Made by a program: the position numbers and the translations under genes. A stretch of DNA of 64,000 nucleotides from Flavobacteriales bacterium. GTDB lineage: Bacteria; Bacteroidota; Bacteroidia; Flavobacteriales_F; PHOS-HE28. The notes below the pieces were generated by a model. It did no database searches. It had not been told where the DNA came from and worked only from the letters and a program-made list of their open reading frames with translations. The stretch is taken from positions 62,001 to 126,000 of the forward strand of contig JADKFY010000006.1 in NCBI GenBank assembly GCA_016717305.1, in the 5' to 3' direction. Below, piece after piece: positions 27,473-36,514 of the stretch. The stretch's first letter is position 1, and each line of letters starts with the position of its first letter.

Positions 27473-28735
27473 CTATTCACCTTTGATCGAAGCAGCCAAG
27501 GCTTTGCCGATCCGTTCAACGACACCCACCACCAACGCATTGCCCATGAAGAAGGCCCGCCACGTGTCGCTCACTCCTTCGGTATGTCCATCAGGGAACA
27601 TGTTGAGTCGTTCCAATTCCACTGGCGTAAGCCGCCGATACCGTCCGCTCTTGGTGAGGATAACGTGCTTGAAACGCGATGGCGATCGCCCCCCTTCGCC
27701 CGTAATGATCGTGCGCGATGGCTTGTCCAAGGGCTCAGGGAAGACCATGCCACCTTCGGAGTACGCGTATTCATGCCCACCATTAAGAGCCACCCGCGGC
27801 ACTTTCTTCGGACCTTTCAAGTAGCGCCACTCTTTCAATTGCGCCTTTGGGATATAGAACCCAGTAGGCACTTCGGATTCCGGCTGAAGATGATCCCCCA
27901 ATTGCGCGATCTCTCCATTGTAGTTCGCCTTGTGTGTGATCGTTCTGACCACCCCATTGATCATAATGCCCGATGACCTGAACTGCGAACGGGCCTTCTT
28001 CTCACCAAAATCACGGCTCAAAACGTCAAGGTCCGAATTGATCTTAACAGTAACGATCTGCCCTTCAACCTTGCACGGGAATGCGTTTGCCAATGGTCCG
28101 CTTCCGGTGATCCACTCCAACGGATCAGCTATGAGCAACTGCTTGTACTGCGTGGTCCTTTTGTGGTAACCCAATAGGAAAATTCGCCTGCGTCGTTGGG
28201 GCATGCCATGGTCCGCGGCATTGATCACGCGCCATTCCACTGCGTAGCCCAATAGGTCCAACGAACGCAACATCACGGCCAGATCGCGCCCTCGTTGCCC
28301 TACTGGCGAACCCAACAGCCGGTCCACATTTTCCAAAAGCAGGAAAGATGGTGCTTCTTTCGCCTCCGAAAGCAACCGGTGGATCTGCCACCAGAGCACG
28401 CCCTTCTTTCCTTGCAGACCTTTACTGTTCTTAAGCGTACTGGCCACTGAATAGTCTTGGCAGGGAAAGCCACCGACCAAAAGATCATGGGCGGGAACAT
28501 CCTTTCCCTTGATCGTTGCAATGTCTACATTCACGTGATCCTTCTTGCCGAAACGGGCCACATAGATCTCCGAGGCATGTTGCTTGCGCTTTCCGGGTTC
28601 GTACTGATCGCTGAATACGATCTTGAAATCAACACCCTTTCCAGATGCTCGCTCCAGTCCCAAGCGGAAGCCGCCAACACCGGCGAACAATTCCACCACA
28701 CGCACGGTGTGCTTCTTCTTCGAGCTTGACTTCAC
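27473..28735 (-). CDS. DNA (cytosine-5-)-methyltransferase, no partner endonuclease visible
   Basis: 420 residues from the GTG at 28735. C5-methyltransferase motifs in order: I (ELFAGVGGFRLG), II/III region, IV GGFPCQDYS with the catalytic cysteine, VI LLENVDRLL, VIII MPQRRRRIFLLG, a target-recognition region of about 150 residues, IX (RRLTPVELERLNMFP) and X (FFMGNALVVGVVERIG). The motif order is that of an intact enzyme. No restriction nuclease, Vsr or specificity gene is nearby, so it is an orphan in this window. The ATG at 28816 would add 27 residues of poor quality (MLHPQCLVEHP). The GTG start is supported by a TAAGTTCG box just upstream, but this is uncertain. Confidence 0.88.
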   Translation of the reverse strand: MKSSSKKKHTVRVVELFAGVGGFRLGLERASGKGVDFKIVFSDQYEPGKRKQHASEIYVARFGKKDHVNVDIATIKGKDVPAHDLLVGGFPCQDYSVASTLKNSKGLQGKKGVLWWQIHRLLSEAKEAPSFLLLENVDRLLGSPVGQRGRDLAVMLRSLDLLGYAVEWRVINAADHGMPQRRRRIFLLGYHKRTTQYKQLLIADPLEWITGSGPLANAFPCKVEGQIVTVKINSDLDVLSRDFGEKKARSQFRSSGIMINGVVRTITHKANYNGEIAQLGDHLQPESEVPTGFYIPKAQLKEWRYLKGPKKVPRVALNGGHEYAYSEGGMVFPEPLDKPSRTIITGEGGRSPSRFKHVILTKSGRYRRLTPVELERLNMFPDGHTEGVSDTWRAFFMGNALVVGVVERIGKALAASIKGE

Positions 28736-28895
28736 GGGGCCGAACTTACCGATCGGATAACACCGGGATCGATGGGGAACGCATGGGTGTTCAACCAAGC
28801 ATTGTGGATGGAGCATGATCCACCCCTATTTTCGTGCCGTGACCCGACCGTGCTCCAGGGATCGTTCGTTCCTGAATGCGGTCAGTTTGCCATTT

Positions 28896-28971
<76 letters not shown>

Positions 28972-29110
28972 GTAACCTGTTGGCAATGGACCAAGGCCGT
29001 TTCCAACCACATCGCATGCAATTCCCGGAGATCGTAACATGCATTTTACCACGGCTTAACACGCTTTCAACAAAACGGACCAACCTTTGCGCCGAATGAT
29101 GGAAGCGACC

Positions 29111-29797
29111 ATGAGTGGAGCATTGACGCAAAAAGTGTTGTTGGTGGACGACGAACCGGATATCTTGGAAATGCTGAGGTACAATCTGGAACGGGAGGGA
29201 TATGCGGTGACCACTGCCCTGAATGGAAAAGAGGCACTGAAGGCGGCAAGGTCGATCATTCCGGATCTGGTGGTTCTCGACATTATGATGCCGGGAATGG
29301 ACGGTGTGGAGGTTTGTATGCAAATGCGGCAGATCCCGGAATTGAAGAATGCCGTGATCACGTTCCTCACGGCTCGTGGTGAAGACTATTCGCAATTGGC
29401 AGGATTCGAAGCTGGCGCGGATGATTACATCACCAAACCAGTGGCTCCGAAGGTTTTCGTCTCCAAAGTAAAAGCCTTGCTGAAACGTCGTGGAGGGGAC
29501 CAACAAGAAATTGGCGTTCTTGAATCCAACGGCGTACGTGTGGACCTGGAGCGGGTCATGGTCTATGTAGCCAACAAGGAGATCCAACTTCCAAAAAAGG
29601 AATTTGAACTTTTGGTGTTACTGATGAGCAAACCAGGCAAAGTGTTCAAGCGGGACGAGATCTACGGCCAAGTTTGGGGTAACGAGCTCTTCGTAGGTGA
29701 TCGGACCATCGATGTCCACATCCGCAAGCTGCGCGAGAAGATCGGCGATGACATGATCAAGACGATCAAGGGTATCGGATACAAGTTCGACGCTTGA
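29111..29797 (+). CDS. OmpR/PhoB family response regulator
   Basis: 228 residues from the ATG at 29111. Receiver domain (1-120): KVLLVDDEPD, phosphoacceptor D57 in LVVLDIMMPGMDG, FLTARGE and YITKPVAP. The C-terminal winged helix (about 130-228) has the NKEIQLPKKEFELLVLL, RDEIYGQVWG, DRTIDVHIRKLREKIG and GIGYKF signatures. It should be phosphorylated by a histidine kinase, which is not in the window: an orphan by position, although in Bacteroidota the kinase often follows directly. Upstream ATGs at 29096 and 29099 are alternative starts. An AACCTTTG box (29082-29089) is a candidate -7 element. Confidence 0.92.
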   Translation: MSGALTQKVLLVDDEPDILEMLRYNLEREGYAVTTALNGKEALKAARSIIPDLVVLDIMMPGMDGVEVCMQMRQIPELKNAVITFLTARGEDYSQLAGFEAGADDYITKPVAPKVFVSKVKALLKRRGGDQQEIGVLESNGVRVDLERVMVYVANKEIQLPKKEFELLVLLMSKPGKVFKRDEIYGQVWGNELFVGDRTIDVHIRKLREKIGDDMIKTIKGIGYKFDA

Positions 29798-29823
29798 GTC
29801 CATCATTTCCACGAACTGGACAA

Positions 29824-29868
29824 GCGGTGTGGCTCAGCCCGGTAGTGCGCTACGATCGGGACGTGCCT
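29824..29868 (+). pseudogene. tRNA-Pro-like relic (CGG anticodon), 3' half lost
   Basis: The segment GGCTCAGCCCGGTA followed by GCGCTACG, a loop containing TCGGGA and then CGT reads like the acceptor, D arm and anticodon arm of a bacterial tRNA-Pro(CGG). The D stem (GCTC with GTGC) and anticodon stem (CTACG with CGTGC) each carry a mismatch. No TTCGANTCC T arm and no complementary acceptor strand follow. I read it as a decayed tRNA gene or a tRNA-like domain of a longer RNA. Confidence 0.5.
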
Positions 29869-30060
29869 GAGAGATCCAGGTTTTCTCAGCCCTGCTAACA
29901 AATCGGCCAGGCCGTTGTAACGGGGCTATTTCCTTCTCGCAAGACCCTTGCGATCTGCAGAGCAGGATGGGCGTGAGTCGTTCGTAAGGCCTTCAACAAC
30001 CGTTCGTGGCCTTATCCACGCCGTTCCTCGATCACGAATATTTTGTTGTGCCCCTAAGGC
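29869..30060 (+). other. Hairpin-rich non-coding stretch downstream of the tRNA-like relic
   Basis: No coding frame is convincing. Three stems stand out. CTGAGA...TCTCAG is at 29867-29888. A stem at 29898-29918 has arms ACAA..CGG and CCGTTGT around a CCAGG loop. A perfect seven-base stem with a three-base loop (TCGCAAG / CTTGCGA) is at 29937-29953. A CGTGG...CCACG hairpin follows near 30005-30020. Together with the tRNA-like part this could be a structured RNA, but no known family is recognised. Confidence 0.35.
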
Positions 30061-30099
30061 AGCCTTTGACCTACTCGCAACGTCTAGTTTATCGAGACC

Positions 30100-30291
30100 A
30101 TGTCACGCTCCTATAAAATAGCCCTGATCCTGAAGAGCAAAAGCAGCTTGCCCGTCTACCGGGACCTTGCACGTTTGAGCGACCGCGAATTGGACGAACA
30201 TGTACTGGCCATGATCCAGCGTATGCGTGCGAATGAAAGTGCCGTGATCGCACGCATGGTGCTGCGCCAGCCAACCTTCAGCTTGAATTGA
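30100..30291 (+). CDS. Small hypothetical protein (63 aa)
   Basis: 63 residues, basic, with two probable helices (ARLSDRELDEHVLAMIQRMR and NESAVIARMVLRQ) after a short beta-like start (YKIALILKSK). I do not recognise the family. A TAGTTTAT box preceded by a TTG 16 bases upstream lies 7 bases before the ATG, giving modest support for expression. It has its own frame with no overlapping gene, so it is a plausible real gene, possibly a small regulatory or RNA-binding protein. Confidence 0.5.
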   Translation: MSRSYKIALILKSKSSLPVYRDLARLSDRELDEHVLAMIQRMRANESAVIARMVLRQPTFSLN

Positions 30292-30393
30292 CCGCAGTCC
30301 CGTGTATCTCGCGGACCTCCTTGCGAGCAGCGCGATTCCGCTATTCACACATTTTTCTGTTAAGCGTTTGCCTTCCGCGGTCAAGAGCTCTGG

Positions 30394-30423
30394 TTGACCT
30401 GAACGGAGTACGTTCTATATTTG
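30394..30423 (+). promoter_or_regulatory. Near-perfect Bacteroidota promoter (TTG-N19-TATATTTG)
   Basis: TTG at 30394-30396, a 19-base spacer and TATATTTG at 30416-30423 match the Bacteroidota vegetative consensus in sequence and spacing. The small ORF's ATG follows 18 bases later. This is the best-formed promoter in the window. Confidence 0.75.
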
Positions 30424-30441
30424 CGCCACACAACAGGACCC

Positions 30442-30567
30442 ATGAGCGACCATCACTTTGAAGGCCATTTTCCCGAAGAAGCTGCACAGAACGAGATCGG
30501 AGGACCTGTCTTGGTTTCGATCATGGTATTGGGGTTCATCGTGCTGTTGATCTGGGCACTGGGCTGA
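30442..30567 (+). CDS. Small single-pass membrane protein (41 aa)
   Basis: 41 residues: an acidic, His-rich start (MSDHHFEGHFPEEAAQNE) followed by one transmembrane helix (about 21-41, PVLVSIMVLGFIVLLIWALG) at the very C-terminus. The strong promoter directly upstream and clean start and stop support a real, well-expressed gene. It has the size and topology of small accessory subunits such as cytochrome oxidase subunit IIa, whose Gly/Pro entry and Trp near the end are similar, but no oxidase genes are nearby and I cannot assign it. Confidence 0.6.
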   Translation: MSDHHFEGHFPEEAAQNEIGGPVLVSIMVLGFIVLLIWALG

Positions 30568-30583
30568 CCAAGCCTTTCGTGAC

Positions 30584-30985
30584 CTAATCCTTTTTCAAGT
30601 CCCCTGCCCTTCCGAGGTATTCATCTCGTCGTACGAGCATGAACCAATTCTCGTCGAGTTCCAAGTAGCCCTGTTCAAAACAGAACACGTAGGTGTTGCC
30701 CGCTTTTGTGCGGTGCGTATTTGTGTGGTATGTGAAACTGTATCCTCCGGCCAATAATTTATCGCGATGCACCTTGGTCTTGCCGTCGGGACCGGTGTTC
30801 AATTCGGAGAGTACGCGCCGGTTCCGCTTCAACGAATTCACCACATTGCGCACATAATTGATGGGCGCGTGGTTCGCGTGGTAGTGGTAGAGATTGCGGC
30901 ACGCATCGGAACAAAATCGTTTGTCCGTGCGGCCAGCGATCTTCTCCCCGCATTCCAAGCAGACCTTTTCCGATGGTGTTGCCAT
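30584..30985 (-). CDS. Zinc-ribbon protein of unknown function
   Basis: 133 residues from the ATG at 30985. The N-terminus holds a four-cysteine zinc-binding motif (CLECGEKI with RFCSDACRNLYHY), a treble-clef/zinc-ribbon pattern seen in small Bacteroidota proteins. The rest is mixed alpha/beta (RNVVNSLKRNRRVLSELN, GGYSFTYHTNTH, YVFCFEQGYLEL) without a domain I can name. It is probably cytoplasmic and may bind nucleic acid. The frame is open 25 codons upstream, but that part is not conserved-looking. Confidence 0.75.
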   Translation of the reverse strand: MATPSEKVCLECGEKIAGRTDKRFCSDACRNLYHYHANHAPINYVRNVVNSLKRNRRVLSELNTGPDGKTKVHRDKLLAGGYSFTYHTNTHRTKAGNTYVFCFEQGYLELDENWFMLVRRDEYLGRAGDLKKD

Positions 30986-31177
30986 GGTTCGAATGTAATG
31001 CGGATCCGGCATGTTCATCCAATGTGCGGTCCTAAGAACGACCCCTGAACATCCTTTCAAGGCACTTTGTGCAATTCGACCGGTTTCTTTTCATCCCACC
31101 GATCCGAACACACAGGCACCCTCGTACCTGAACAAGGCAGCGCAACTCTGCGACGTCAGAAATCAAATCAACCTATC

Positions 31178-32929
31178 ATGAAGTACCGAGACCATTTAGC
31201 ACGTGCAGTGGTTGCGGCGGCCGTCTTGTTCGGCGCAGGGAATCCTCCCGGCGCTTGGGCAAGTAGCCACCGTGAAGCACCATTGATCGCCAACGATCCG
31301 TTGGCCGATAATACCGACCTGTATTGTTTCCGAAGCCCGGACGATGACAATACGATCACGATCATCGCGAACTACATACCGGCCCAGCTCGCCTTTGGTG
31401 GACCTAACTACGCAAGCTTCGGTGAAGGGATCCGCTATGAGATCCACATAGACAATGACGTGAACACACCGGGTGATGATATCACATATCGTTTCACTTT
31501 CACCAAGACCAACCAGGACCCGAGCACTTTCTTCAATATCCGGTTGGGTATGCAGAACCTGCTCACCATCTACCTCATGGAGAAGAGCACGGATGGCGGA
31601 GCAACATGGACCACGGTTTTGACCGATGGCGTTGTGCCCCCACCGAATATCGGACCACGCAGCATTGAAGGCGCTGCTGGCTTGGGTGCTGCCAACTACG
31701 ATGAGCTGATCGCTGCCGCTATTCTCAGCGCGACCAGTGGTGAAACGGTCTATTGTGGCCCGGCAGATGACCCCTTCTTCGTTGACCTTGGAGGCATCTT
31801 CGACCTTGGCGATTCCCCCCGCCAGAACAACGGTGGTATTGTCCGTGATGGTCTTGCACGCACCAACGTCCACAGCATCTGCCTGAAGATCCCCATCAGC
31901 ATGTTGCAGAAGGACGGTTTGAACGTGAGCGCCGCGACCACGATCCTCGATAGCGATTTCGTGATCGGCGTGTGGGCCAGCGCAAGCAGACCCGCAATGC
32001 GCACACTGAACACCGTAGGAAGCGGTTACACGGAGTCCGGTGACTGGGTGCAGGTGAGCCGTTTGGGCATGCCTTTGACCAACGAAGCAGTTATCCCACT
32101 TGGCAGCAAGGACCTTTGGAATGCGATCACGCCTTATCAGGACCTCGCGAACCTTGCCACTTTCGGGAACTACTTCTACAACCCGGAGTTGGCCCTTTAC
32201 ATGGATGATGACCAATTCGGTGGTGCAGTACCTGCATTCGCCGCATTGCGTATCCAACGGAACAGCCTACAGGGATTCGATTTCGGGAATGGCCAAAGTG
32301 GTCTCTGGAGCTTGAAGAACACAGCCGCTGTCGCTGGTACCGCGTTGGACGATGCGATCTTCGGGACACTTCTTCTACCTGCCGATAATAGCCCACGTAG
32401 TGTGGACCTTTGGCCGATCTTCCATACCGGTGTGCCCAACCTTGCACCGTACCATTTGGCAACGGGCAAAATGGGTAATCCGTTGGCGAACGGTAAGCCC
32501 TTCATGAACAACTTCCTGCCGAATGGTGGCGATATGTTGCGCTTGAACATGGCCGTTCCCGTTACTCCACGTACGGACCCTGGTTTTAGCAACATGGGCA
32601 TCATCGATGCCGCTGTTGCTGGACTTACCGATGCCAATTACAGCTCGAACACGAACATCCAATACATGGCGAACATGGATGGATTCCCCAACGGACGTCG
32701 TTTGGAGGATGATGTTACGCGCATCGAACTACAAGCAGTTGGTGGTGTCGTGCTAGCAGCCGTTGGACTTTGGTTCGATGACTACAATGCAAGCAATCCA
32801 AACCAAAGCCCGGTGACCAACTTCCTCTTGAACAACCTTCAGTACAGCACGGGTGTAGAGACGAATGATGCACCCTTCAAAGCAACCTTCCCTTACGTCG
32901 CTTCTCCTTGGAGGGGTACGGACGTTTGA
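31178..32929 (+). CDS. DUF4331 secreted protein, copy 1 (no T9SS tail)
   Basis: 583 residues. Signal peptide (VVAAAVLFGAGNPPGAWA) then the DUF4331 start ASSHREAPLIANDPLADNTD. The domain runs the whole length: ITIIANYIPAQLAFGGPNY, FGEGIRYEIHIDNDVNT, NIGPRSIEGAAG, FGNGQSGLWSLKNT, and NGRRLEDDVTRIELQAVGG near the C-terminus. The function of DUF4331 is unknown. The protein ends directly after the domain (WRGTDV) and lacks the T9SS sorting tail of the next gene, so it may stay in the periplasm. Copy 2 begins 17 bases downstream and is closely similar along its length. Confidence 0.9.
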   Translation: MKYRDHLARAVVAAAVLFGAGNPPGAWASSHREAPLIANDPLADNTDLYCFRSPDDDNTITIIANYIPAQLAFGGPNYASFGEGIRYEIHIDNDVNTPGDDITYRFTFTKTNQDPSTFFNIRLGMQNLLTIYLMEKSTDGGATWTTVLTDGVVPPPNIGPRSIEGAAGLGAANYDELIAAAILSATSGETVYCGPADDPFFVDLGGIFDLGDSPRQNNGGIVRDGLARTNVHSICLKIPISMLQKDGLNVSAATTILDSDFVIGVWASASRPAMRTLNTVGSGYTESGDWVQVSRLGMPLTNEAVIPLGSKDLWNAITPYQDLANLATFGNYFYNPELALYMDDDQFGGAVPAFAALRIQRNSLQGFDFGNGQSGLWSLKNTAAVAGTALDDAIFGTLLLPADNSPRSVDLWPIFHTGVPNLAPYHLATGKMGNPLANGKPFMNNFLPNGGDMLRLNMAVPVTPRTDPGFSNMGIIDAAVAGLTDANYSSNTNIQYMANMDGFPNGRRLEDDVTRIELQAVGGVVLAAVGLWFDDYNASNPNQSPVTNFLLNNLQYSTGVETNDAPFKATFPYVASPWRGTDV

Positions 32930-32946
32930 ACAAACAAACAACGACC

Positions 32947-35011
32947 ATGAAAAATTTGAGAACACTCAGCCTTCTGGCCGCTGGAGCGTTGTTCACCATG
33001 AACTCCGTTTTCCCCCAGTAGCCACCGCGAGGCACCATTGATCGCCAACGACCCGTTGGCGGACAACACGGACGTGTACGCGTTCCGCAGCCCTGATGAT
33101 CCGAATTCGATCATCATCATCGCGAACTACGTGCCCATGCAATTGCCGCAGGGCGGACCCAACTATTACTCCTTTGGAGAGAACATCCGCTACGAAGTGC
33201 ATATCGACAACAACATCGATACGCCAGGTGATGACATCATCTACCGGTTCACCTTCACGAAGGAGAACCAGGACCCTACCACCTTCTTCAATGTGCGGTT
33301 GGGACAACAGAACCTGAAGACGACCTACTTGCTGGAACGCAGCATAGACGGCGGTCAAACCTTCATCCCAATCAAACAAGCAGGTCTTGTTCCGCCCAAC
33401 AACATCGGGCCACGCAGCATACAAGGTGCAGCAGGACTGGGTACCACCTACGCCGATCTGATGGCCGCCGCGTTGCATCCTACCGGAACTGGTGAGATGA
33501 TATTCGCCGGTCCTGTTGATGATCCTTTCTATGTTGACCTCGCCGGGATCTTTGATCTGGGGAATGCGCCACGTCAATCCGGTACACCGAAAGATGGACC
33601 TGCCTGTTTGAACGTAAGCGCGATCGTACTGAAGATCCCGATCTCCACTTTGCAAAAGGATGGGTTGGACGTGAGTGCGTCAACGAGCATTCTCGACCCT
33701 GACTTCGTGATCGGTGTGTGGGCGAGCGCAAGCCGCCAAAGCATGCGCACCTTGGCCGTGGACGGTACCGAGAGCTACATGGGCGATTGGGTCCAAGTAA
33801 GCCGCTTGGGCATGCCGCTGACCAACGAGGCAGTGATCCCGATCGGTAAAAAGGACCTTTGGAACAGCCTGACTCCTTATGAGGACCTGGCCAACATCGG
33901 AACATTCGGTGACTACTTCTACAACCCTGAGTTGGCGTTGTACATGGATGATGATCAGTTCGGCGGTGCAGTTCCAGCCTTTGCAGCATTGCGCATCCAA
34001 CGGAACAGCCTTCAGGGATTCGACTTTGGAAACGGACAAAGTGGTTTGTATCCGTTGAAGAACACCGCAGCCGTTGCTGGTACTGCGTTGGATGATGCTG
34101 TCTTCGGCACGCTCCTGCTTCCTGCGGACAACAGCCCACGTAGTGTGGACCTTTGGCCGATATTCCATACCGGCGTTCCGAATGTTCGTCCATATCATTT
34201 GGCAACTGGCAAGATGGGTGACCCACTTGCCGCAGGTAAGCCTTTCATCCACAACTTCCTGCCGAACGGTGGAGATATGTTGCGGTTGAACATGGCGACT
34301 CCAACGACCGATCTTAACGACCCTGCATTCTCTTCGGAAGGTATTGTTGCCGCTGCGGTTTCCGGTTTGACAGATCCCCTGTACAACACAACGATCGACC
34401 TCGAATTCATCCCGAACATGGATGGATTCCCGAACGGTCGTCGCTTGGAAGATGACGTTACGCGCATTGAATTGCAAGCAGTTGGAGGTGTTGCTTTGGC
34501 AGCGATCGGTCTGTGGTTTGACGACTATACTGCGGGTGGTGCGAACCCTGTAACCCAAGATCTGTTGGACGTTCTTACCTACACTACCGGTGTGGAGGCG
34601 AACGATCGGCCTTTCCAAAGCAGCTTCCCATACCTCGCACCACCGAACAGCGGTGCCGGCGAGTGCGGTGGCTTAGCGATCAACTATGAGCAGCCGGACA
34701 TCCTGACCGCAAGTGATGGATATGTCGGTGTGCTTGAATTGACTGGTGGCAACGCTCAATTGACCGCGTATCCGAATCCGATGGAGAGCCAGACAGCCTT
34801 CAAGTTCAACTTGACCGCCGAGGCGACCATTCGCATTGAGGTATACACCGTGACCGGTAGCTTGGTCGAGACCGCCTTCACAGGTAAGGTACAAGCCGGA
34901 CAACGCGTGATCACCTGGGATGCAAGCCGGATCGCTTCTGGCACATACCTAGCGAAAGTCGTTGATACCAAGGGCGTGATCCTTGGCGCGATGAAGCTCA
35001 CCAAACAGTAA
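32947..35011 (+). CDS. DUF4331 secreted protein, copy 2, with T9SS tail; frameshifted after the signal peptide
   Basis: The ATG at 32947 opens a signal peptide (MKNLRTLSLLAAGALFTMN) that runs into a TAG at 33019-33021. The DUF4331 domain (SSHREAPLIANDPLADNTD) continues one frame over. Removing one C from the five-C run at 33012-33016 joins the two parts in frame. So this is an interrupted gene, a sequencing or assembly error, or a slippage site; the downstream part alone would lack a signal peptide. The domain ends near residue 560 and is followed by a T9SS type A tail (LTAYPNPMESQ, IRIEVYTVTGSLVETA, ASGTYLAKVVDTKG). It is expected on the cell surface or released. About 80 bases separate it from the TPR lipoprotein gene. 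Confidence 0.85.
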
Positions 35012-35089
35012 GACATCCGTTCAACCCCCGCGCAGCAGATCGTTGCGTGGGGGAAGAGCGATCACAAACCCGCACAGACCCACCGAACG

Positions 35090-36487
35090 ATGAAGCCATT
35101 AGTTGCACTTTCCATTATCTCCATTGCATTAACCCTTAATGCTTGCACGAATGCCCAAGGCGGACCGGAAGCAGGCAGCAAGGATCCCAAACGTTCTGAA
35201 CAGTTCGCCATTCCAGATCTGCCGACAAGAGCACACGTGGTCGGCTCACAAACCGAAGCAGACCAGTTGCGTGAGCGATCTGAACGACTGAAGACCAAAT
35301 TGACGAATGATCCGAATGATATCAAATCATTGCTCGCATTGAGCGAAGTGTTTATCACCGAAGCGCGCATCACAGGAAATTATGCAGCGAACCATGATGC
35401 TGCCTTGGATATTATCGATCATGTACTTGTGCTCACGAAAGCAAAGACGAAAGATGCCAAGGCCAATGACCAACGCGGCGAAGCACTTACCCTGAAAGCC
35501 GTTATCCGCTTGAGCCAACACCAATTCCAAGAAGCACTTGAGTTGGGAAAAGAGGCCGTAGCGATCGATCCACACCGCGCCTTCAACTATGGAGTGCTCG
35601 TTGATGCGAACGTGGAACTCGGGAACTACGCGGAAGCCGTGGCGATGAGCGACAAAATGGTCGGCACACGACCTGACCTTCGCAGCTACAGCAGGGTAAG
35701 TTATTTGCGCGAGATCCATGGGGATGTATCCGGTGCTGAGCAAGCCATGGAGATGGCCATTAAAGCGGGATACCCTGGAGCAGAAGAAACCAGCTGGTGC
35801 AGGGTGCAGCTCGGTGGCATCCATGAACGGTCCGGCGATCTCAAAATGGCGGATGAGCAATATGCCGCAGCACTAGCGGAACGTGCGGACTATCCGTTCG
35901 CATTGGCTGCTGCTGGACGTGTTGCCGGAAAGCTGAAGAATTACGCGAAGGCCGAAGCCTTCCTTGAACAAGCCATCTCGCGTATGCCTGATGCACACTT
36001 CCATGCCGACCTTGCTCGTGTATACAAGTTGCAAGGCAAAGAAACAGAAGCTTCGGAAGAGATCCGGATCACGGAAGAGACATTGATCGGACTATCCGGA
36101 AAAGAACATGGAACAACCCATTCGGATCACGGGCATAGTCATGAAGTGGGTTTGGAAATGGCTCGTTTCGAGTTGGAATTCCACAAGGACCTCCCCAATG
36201 CTTTGGCCAACGCGGAACACGAATTCGAACACCGCGAGAACAACATTGAAGTGAATTCGGCTATGGCTGCGATCCATTATGCAAGTGGGAACCTGAGCGA
36301 AGCACAAGTCCATCTCGATATGGCCAAGAAGACCGGTTGCAAGAATGCGGAACTGTTGTTGATCGAAGGGCTGATCAAAACCGCCAATGGTAATATGAAA
36401 GCAGGAAAGAAACTGGTGAAGGAAGCTTTCGCACGCGATCCATACCTGCAGCACCCGCTGGTCGCTGAAGGCCATAAAGTCGTCTGA
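35090..36487 (+). CDS. TPR-repeat lipoprotein with His-rich insert
   Basis: 465 residues. Lipoprotein signal (MKPLVALSIISIALTLNAC, lipidated C19), then tetratricopeptide-like helix pairs: DPNDIKSLLALSEVFIT, QFQEALELGKEAVAIDPH, GNYAEAVAMSDKMV, GDLKMADEQYAAALAE, KNYAKAEAFLEQAI, and a further set from about 390. Between them sits a short His-rich segment HGTTHSDHGHSHEVG (about 348-362), which could bind a transition metal. Placed between DUF4331 genes and a TonB receptor, it may be a scaffold or metal-handling partner of that uptake unit. The role is inferred from position only. Confidence 0.85.
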   Translation: MKPLVALSIISIALTLNACTNAQGGPEAGSKDPKRSEQFAIPDLPTRAHVVGSQTEADQLRERSERLKTKLTNDPNDIKSLLALSEVFITEARITGNYAANHDAALDIIDHVLVLTKAKTKDAKANDQRGEALTLKAVIRLSQHQFQEALELGKEAVAIDPHRAFNYGVLVDANVELGNYAEAVAMSDKMVGTRPDLRSYSRVSYLREIHGDVSGAEQAMEMAIKAGYPGAEETSWCRVQLGGIHERSGDLKMADEQYAAALAERADYPFALAAAGRVAGKLKNYAKAEAFLEQAISRMPDAHFHADLARVYKLQGKETEASEEIRITEETLIGLSGKEHGTTHSDHGHSHEVGLEMARFELEFHKDLPNALANAEHEFEHRENNIEVNSAMAAIHYASGNLSEAQVHLDMAKKTGCKNAELLLIEGLIKTANGNMKAGKKLVKEAFARDPYLQHPLVAEGHKVV

Positions 36488-36514
36488 AAATTCCTACCAC
36501 ATCCAAATACCAAT

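Noticed and set aside
27473..28816. A restriction-modification system around the C5 methyltransferase
   Set aside because: No endonuclease or specificity-like gene is visible on either side; neighbours are msrA and a tRNA gene.
31196..34618. Long minus-strand frames (up to about 350 codons) antisense to the DUF4331 genes
   Set aside because: They are shadows of the codon pattern of the plus-strand genes, which have signal peptides and conserved domains; the antisense translations are rich in Cys/Arg/His and domain-free.
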